From assembly GCA_041688815.1 (NCBI GenBank), contig JBDNHK010000012.1:1-17485 (forward strand): a DNA stretch of 17,485 bases. Reading direction: 5' to 3'. Each line of letters opens with the position of its first letter. Position 1 is the stretch's first letter. Position numbers and translations under genes: made by a program. The notes under the pieces are model-generated. The model ran no database searches and was not told the DNA's origin. It was given only the letters and a program-made list of their open reading frames with translations. Of this stretch, positions 14,123-17,485 are shown piece by piece. Origin of the DNA: Rhabdothermincola_A sp041688815. GTDB lineage: Bacteria > Actinomycetota > Acidimicrobiia > Acidimicrobiales > Acidimicrobilacustridaceae.

Positions 14123-14159
14123 CTATTTGTCCCCGACATCGAACGACATTGCTCTCCCT
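14123..14159 (-). other. carD: Ancestral carD start: ribosome site, eight codons, in-frame TAG
   Basis: On the minus strand an AGGGAGA ribosome site (14153-14159) precedes ATG 14149 by three bases. The next codons read MSFDVGDK, exactly the expected CarD N-terminus, and are followed by TAG (14123-14125) and then GTG TAT CCC, which rejoins the family sequence in the same frame. The start signal belongs to this ATG. The downstream GTG has only GGGGA at a spacing of seven to help it. Confidence 0.8.
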
Positions 14160-14285
14160 GGAGAACCGGCGGCGGGCGGCCCGCGCTGGATCCGTGACCA
14201 GTCTCGCGTCGAGCCGCCCTCGGATCGGGGACGCCCATTGGGACGCACGTCACATCGACCGGGGTGGGCCGATAGGGTGCCGGAC
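14150..14285. promoter_or_regulatory. Divergent promoter region between carD and the Crp/Fnr gene
   Basis: 136 bases separate the carD start signal from the regulator's GTG. On the plus strand TAGGGT (14273-14278) ends seven bases before GTG 14286, which would place transcription start at the start codon (leaderless). GTCACA about 17 bases further upstream is a possible -35. No clear minus-strand promoter was identified, and no obvious Crp palindrome was found. Confidence 0.4.
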
Positions 14286-14945
14286 GTGGTCGAACCCCGG
14301 TTGTTGAGCGACGTGGAGTTCTTCGAGGGCTTCGAAGGTGAGGCCCTCGACGAGTTGGTGGCGGCGGCGGAGACCCGCTCCTACAGCCGCAACGGCATCG
14401 TCTTCACCGAAGGCGACACCGCGGCCGAGCTGTTCGTGGTCGAGTCCGGGCGTATCGCCATCGCCAACAAGTCCGACGACGGTCGCGAGTCGGTGGTGGC
14501 GCTCATGGAACGGGGCGACCTGTTCGGCGAGATGCCGCTGTTCGACCGGTTGGCCCGGTCGGCCGAGGCCCGGGCCCTCGAGCCCTCGACGGCCACCGCC
14601 ATCCCCTACGCCCCGCTGCGCGCCATCTACGAAGCGCGTCCCGAACTGCTCTGGAACGTGGTCAGCCTTCTCGCCACCCGGCTGCGCAGCACCGACGAGC
14701 AGCTCGCCGACTCGGTGTTCCTCGACGTCACCGGTCGCACGGCCAAGCGCCTACTCGAGCTGGCCGGCGACGCCGACGAGTTCTCGCTCCCCATCACCCA
14801 GGAGGAGCTGGCGGGCATGGTCGGTGCCTCACGCGAGCGCGTCAACAAGGCCATCGCCAGCTTCGTGCGCCTGGGCTGGATCGAGCAGGCCGAACGCCGC
14901 TACCGCATCACCAACCGCGAGCAGCTCAGCCGCCGCTCCCGCTGA
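14286..14945 (+). CDS. Crp/Fnr family transcriptional regulator
   Basis: This protein has 219 residues and starts at GTG 14286. Residues 8-120 are a cyclic-nucleotide-binding beta barrel (FFEGFEGEALDELV, VFTEGDTAAELFVVESGRIAI). The phosphate-binding cassette keeps GEMPLF and ARSAEARA, that is the Glu, Arg and Ser that bind cAMP in Crp, so a cyclic nucleotide ligand is plausible. A long dimer helix (LLWNVVSLLATRLRSTDEQL) leads to a winged helix-turn-helix (ITQEELAGMVGASRERVNKAI). There is no Fnr-type cysteine cluster. It is divergent from carD and convergent with the SDR gene, whose 3' end it overlaps by 20 bases. Its targets are unknown. Confidence 0.9.
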   Translation: MVEPRLLSDVEFFEGFEGEALDELVAAAETRSYSRNGIVFTEGDTAAELFVVESGRIAIANKSDDGRESVVALMERGDLFGEMPLFDRLARSAEARALEPSTATAIPYAPLRAIYEARPELLWNVVSLLATRLRSTDEQLADSVFLDVTGRTAKRLLELAGDADEFSLPITQEELAGMVGASRERVNKAIASFVRLGWIEQAERRYRITNREQLSRRSR

Positions 14946-15855
14946 CCGGCGGGTAGGGCTCGCCCACCAGCTCCTCGGACAGGGTCCACAGGCGCGCCGC
15001 CACGGTGGAGTCGGAGGCGTGTGGCGCCGGGGTGGCCACGGCCACGTCGGCCAGATACGCACCACCACGGTCGAGCAACCCCGCATCGGTGGCCGCCCAC
15101 ACGGTGGTGGCGGCGCCCACGTCCACCCTGACCCGCGGGGGCAGTTCACCGCCGGCCGCTTTGGCCCGGGCCACCAGCGTGGCCATGTCGTTGCGGGTGA
15201 AGTACCGACCCAGGTCGGTGGCCACCATGCCGGGGTGCACCGAGAAGGCGTGCACCCCCGCGAGGCCGTAGCGCCGGTCGAACTCGGCCGCGAACAACAC
15301 GTTGGCGGTCTTCGACTGCCCGTAGGCGTCCATCTTGTCGTACGGACGGCGCTCGTAGTTGGGGTCGTCGAGGTCGACGGGGGCGGCGGCGTGCCCGGCG
15401 GAGCTGAGCACCACCAACCGTGACGGCGCCCCGGCCCCGAGCAGCGGGAGCAGACGGCCGACCAGGAGGAAGTGGCCGAGGTGGTTGGTGCCGAACTGCA
15501 GCTCGAACCCGTCGTCGGTCTGCCCGAACGGCACCATCATGATCCCGGCGTTGGCCACGAGCAGGTGGAGCTCGTCGATCCGCGACGAGACTTCGTCGGC
15601 AAACGAACGCACACTGGACAACGAGCCCAGTTCCACGACGCCCGGCTCGACCGATGCCCCCGGCATCTGGTCGCGCACCGACGCCACGGCGGCGTCGGCC
15701 TTCTCGACTGTGCGGCCGGTGAGCACGACATGAGCCCCGGCGGCGGCCAAGGCCCGGGCCGTCTCCAGGCCCAGCCCGGTGGTGGCGCCGGTGACGACGG
15801 CGGTTCGACCGGTGAGGTCGACGCCGTCGAGCACGTCGGTGGTGGTTCGGGTCAC
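14926..15855 (-). CDS. Short-chain dehydrogenase/reductase, retinol-dehydrogenase-like
   Basis: This protein has 309 residues and a Rossmann fold. The cofactor loop TGATTGLG is at 22-29; NAG is at 102-104; the structural Asn is in FGTNHLGHF; the catalytic Ser is in LSSAGHAAAP; the Tyr/Lys pair is Y178 and K182 (YGQSKTANV). The LSSAGH, DAYGQSK and VHPGMVATDL pattern places it with RDH11/WWOX-like SDRs, which often use NADP(H) on lipophilic alcohols or ketones; the substrate is unknown. GTG 15855 overlaps the crotonase stop (GTGA) with GGAGG eight bases upstream, which fixes the start and indicates coupling. The 3' end overlaps the convergent Crp/Fnr gene by 20 bases. Confidence 0.9.
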   Translation of the reverse strand: MTRTTTDVLDGVDLTGRTAVVTGATTGLGLETARALAAAGAHVVLTGRTVEKADAAVASVRDQMPGASVEPGVVELGSLSSVRSFADEVSSRIDELHLLVANAGIMMVPFGQTDDGFELQFGTNHLGHFLLVGRLLPLLGAGAPSRLVVLSSAGHAAAPVDLDDPNYERRPYDKMDAYGQSKTANVLFAAEFDRRYGLAGVHAFSVHPGMVATDLGRYFTRNDMATLVARAKAAGGELPPRVRVDVGAATTVWAATDAGLLDRGGAYLADVAVATPAPHASDSTVAARLWTLSEELVGEPYPPVSGSGG

Positions 15856-16697
15856 AGGACGTCCTCCGGTGCGGGCCATTCGGTGGGCCAGTTGTCGTTG
15901 ACGGTGAGCGACCACTGCGGCTCGCGCCGCTCGAGGAAGGCGTGCACGCCCTCGCGGGCGTCGGCCTCGCCCATGAGGTGGTGGTGGAGGTCGGTCTCGG
16001 CCCGGTCGACCTGGGCCGGGCCCAACCCGAACGAGCCCCACATGAGCCGCTTGGCCACCCCCACCGACACCGGAGCGGTGTTCACGGCCATGTCGTGGGC
16101 GATCTCCAACGCCGCCGGCAGCACCTCGTCGTTGGGCAGCACCCGATTGGCCACGCCCAGTTCCCTGGCCTCGGAACCGAGAAAGGTCCGGCCGGTGAGC
16201 AAGATGTCGGCAGCGTTGCCCATGCCGGCGATTCGCGGCAGGGTCCAGTGGCTGAAGGCGTCGGGCATCACCCCCCGACGCACCTGCACGACGCCGTACT
16301 TGGCGTCGACGGCCATGATGCGCAGGTCGCAGTGGAGGGTGAGGGTGAAGCCGATGCCGATGGCATGGCCGTTCACCGCCGCGATGACCGGCTTACGGAT
16401 CTGCCACGCCGTCGGGGTGACGGGGCAGGCGCGGAACGAGGGCGCGTCGCTGCGCTCGAACACGGCGCTGCCGGACGTGAAGTCGGCCCCGGCGCAGAAG
16501 GCCGGTGGGGTGCCGGTGACCACGACCACCCGGATGGCGTCGTCGGTGTCGGCTCGCCGGTAGAGCGCACCCAGAGCCTCGCCCATGGCCCCGCTGAAGG
16601 CGTTGCGAGTATCGGGCCGGTTGAGGGTGGCCACGGCCACGCCGTCGTCGTGCAGTTCGACGAGCAGATCGTCGGTGCCGGTGTCGATGGAGGTCAT
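15852..16697 (-). CDS. Crotonase-fold (enoyl-CoA hydratase/isomerase family) protein
   Basis: This protein has 281 residues. The crotonase fold is clear: LNRPDTRNAFSGAM, the CoA/oxyanion segment FCAGADF, a second oxyanion stretch NGHAIGIGF, LHCDLRIMA, and a C-terminal helical region. In classical hydratases Glu144 (GGGxE) and Glu164 (QPE) do the chemistry. The aligned positions here are T118 (GIGFT) and Q138 (GVVQV), so ordinary enoyl-CoA hydration is unlikely. Other reactions of the superfamily (isomerase, thioesterase, dehalogenase, lyase) or loss of activity are possible. ATG 16697 overlaps the stop of the upstream oxidoreductase gene (ATGA) and the stop overlaps the SDR start, so all three genes are translationally coupled. 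Confidence 0.9.
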   Translation of the reverse strand: MTSIDTGTDDLLVELHDDGVAVATLNRPDTRNAFSGAMGEALGALYRRADTDDAIRVVVVTGTPPAFCAGADFTSGSAVFERSDAPSFRACPVTPTAWQIRKPVIAAVNGHAIGIGFTLTLHCDLRIMAVDAKYGVVQVRRGVMPDAFSHWTLPRIAGMGNAADILLTGRTFLGSEARELGVANRVLPNDEVLPAALEIAHDMAVNTAPVSVGVAKRLMWGSFGLGPAQVDRAETDLHHHLMGEADAREGVHAFLERREPQWSLTVNDNWPTEWPAPEDVL

Positions 16698-17485
16698 ACC
16701 CGTACCTCACCAGCCAGACCACGAGCAGCCGACTCCACTTTCACGGCCGAGATCACTGCGGCGATCGTCTCGTCGTCGATCGGATAGCCGGGAAAGTAGA
16801 TGCAGGCCCGCGAGGCGTAGGGCCCGAAGCGGTCGATGATCTGGGCACCGACCTCGGCTGGCGTGCCCACGACGGCGATGGTGCGGGCCACCTCGTCGTC
16901 GATGCGGGCGGCCATGCCGGCCCAGTCGCCCTGCTTGGACAGGGCGTTCAACTCGGGCTGCAGCTCGCCCCAGCCCTCGGCGTCGAGCACCGGCTTGTAC
17001 GACGGGGTGGAGCCGTAGAAGCCGAGTAGGAACTTCACCCCGGCCATGGCGGCGGCGATCTCCTCGTCGTTGCGTCCGCAGGCCACGATCACCTCGGCGA
17101 TGACCTCGAAGTCCCCGCCGGTTCGACCCGCCTTGCGCAGTCCCGCCTGCAGCGCCGGCACGGTGCGCTCGACCATGTGCTTGGCGCTGTTGAACGGCAT
17201 GACCAGGATGCCGTCCGCCACCTCGGCGGTCATCTCGGACATCTTCGGACCGAGGGCCCCGACCAGCACCGGCGGGCGTCCGAAGGGATTCGGACCGGGG
17301 TTGAAGTTCGGGGTCATCAGGGTGTGCCGGGTGTACTCACCCTGGAAGTCGAAGGGACCCTTGCCCTCGAAATGATCGAACATCATCTGCAGCGCCAGCA
17401 CCCACTCGCGCATCTGGGCCACCGGCTTGCCCCATCGCGACCCGTAGCGCTTCTCGATGTGGGGCTTGATCTGCGAGCCGAGACC
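16694..17485 (-). CDS. LLM-class F420-dependent oxidoreductase (5' end outside window)
   Basis: These are the C-terminal 263 residues of a luciferase-like (TIM-barrel) oxidoreductase; the N-terminus lies beyond base 17485. The visible part begins GLGSQIKPHIEKRYG, a segment typical of F420-dependent LLM enzymes, then MREWVLALQMMF, the YTRHTLMTPNFNPGPNPFG insertion, PPVLVGALGPKM and ADGILVMPFNS. The family uses reduced F420 or flavin to oxidise or reduce organic substrates in the cytoplasm; the substrate is not readable. It is the first gene visible in a coupled operon with the crotonase and SDR genes, suggesting a shared route in acyl-CoA or lipid conversion. Confidence 0.9.
   Translation of the reverse strand, partial: GLGSQIKPHIEKRYGSRWGKPVAQMREWVLALQMMFDHFEGKGPFDFQGEYTRHTLMTPNFNPGPNPFGRPPVLVGALGPKMSEMTAEVADGILVMPFNSAKHMVERTVPALQAGLRKAGRTGGDFEVIAEVIVACGRNDEEIAAAMAGVKFLLGFYGSTPSYKPVLDAEGWGELQPELNALSKQGDWAGMAARIDDEVARTIAVVGTPAEVGAQIIDRFGPYASRACIYFPGYPIDDETIAAVISAVKVESAARGLAGEVRV

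Noticed and set aside
12270..14285. Long plus-strand frame leading into the Crp/Fnr gene
   Set aside because: Only the part from 14286 encodes the regulator. The preceding 672 codons are antisense to rlmB, ispF, ispD and carD and have no protein-like pattern.
1..17485. CRISPR array, complete insertion sequence, phage module, riboswitch or recognised defence system
   Set aside because: No regularly spaced repeats, paired terminal inverted repeats, phage structural genes or known aptamer folds were seen on either strand.

Overview
This is a high-GC window with actinobacterial features: a CarD-family RNA polymerase-binding protein next to ispD and ispF, an F420-type luciferase-like oxidoreductase, a DUF222/13E12-type HNH fragment, an IS481 remnant, and a CoxL-type molybdoenzyme relic. 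Genes are packed with GTGA/ATGA overlaps, and nearly all stop codons are TGA. The mix suggests Acidimicrobiia or a related uncultured actinobacterial lineage. That placement is inference from gene content, not a phylogeny.

Left part (1-3950), accessory in character. A minus-strand tRNA-Thr(TGT) at 341-413 has its 3' end fused directly to the C-terminal part of an HNH endonuclease whose N-terminal half is missing. Next come two plus-strand genes for exported proteins: an unrecognised protein of visibly lower GC, and a 668-residue protein with seven NHL/Vgb-like propeller repeats. Both end in the same Pro-x-Phe-Thr-Gly-stop tail. A 32-residue IS481 transposase tail follows; its stop codon shares a CTAG with the stop of the propeller gene.

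Middle part (3922-10057). A plus-strand gene fuses a TerB-like domain to a COQ4-like domain with a perfect HDxxH-x11-E motif. A possible small remnant is start/stop-coupled to it. On the minus strand are a polytopic GT-C-like membrane protein and, downstream of it, a 2-oxoglutarate/Fe(II) oxygenase-like protein. Then come two plus-strand pseudogenes: a lipoprotein alpha/beta hydrolase lacking its core, and a CoxL-type large subunit with a nonsense codon and about four internal deletions.

Right part (10122-17485), core genome. A six-gene minus-strand operon runs carD - ispD - ispF - rlmB - lipoprotein - PCu(A)C copper-chaperone-like protein, with a Crp/Fnr regulator transcribed divergently from carD. 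Convergent with that regulator is a translationally coupled minus-strand operon: LLM F420 oxidoreductase (cut by the window edge) - crotonase-fold protein - short-chain dehydrogenase. It looks like acyl-CoA or lipid redox metabolism.

Most worth a second look: an in-frame UAG at codon 9 of carD, the single UAG that separates ispD and ispF in one reading frame, the TerB-COQ4 fusion, the multiply deleted coxL relic, the tRNA/HNH junction, and the crotonase lacking both canonical catalytic glutamates. No CRISPR array, intact transposon, phage module or recognisable defence system was seen.
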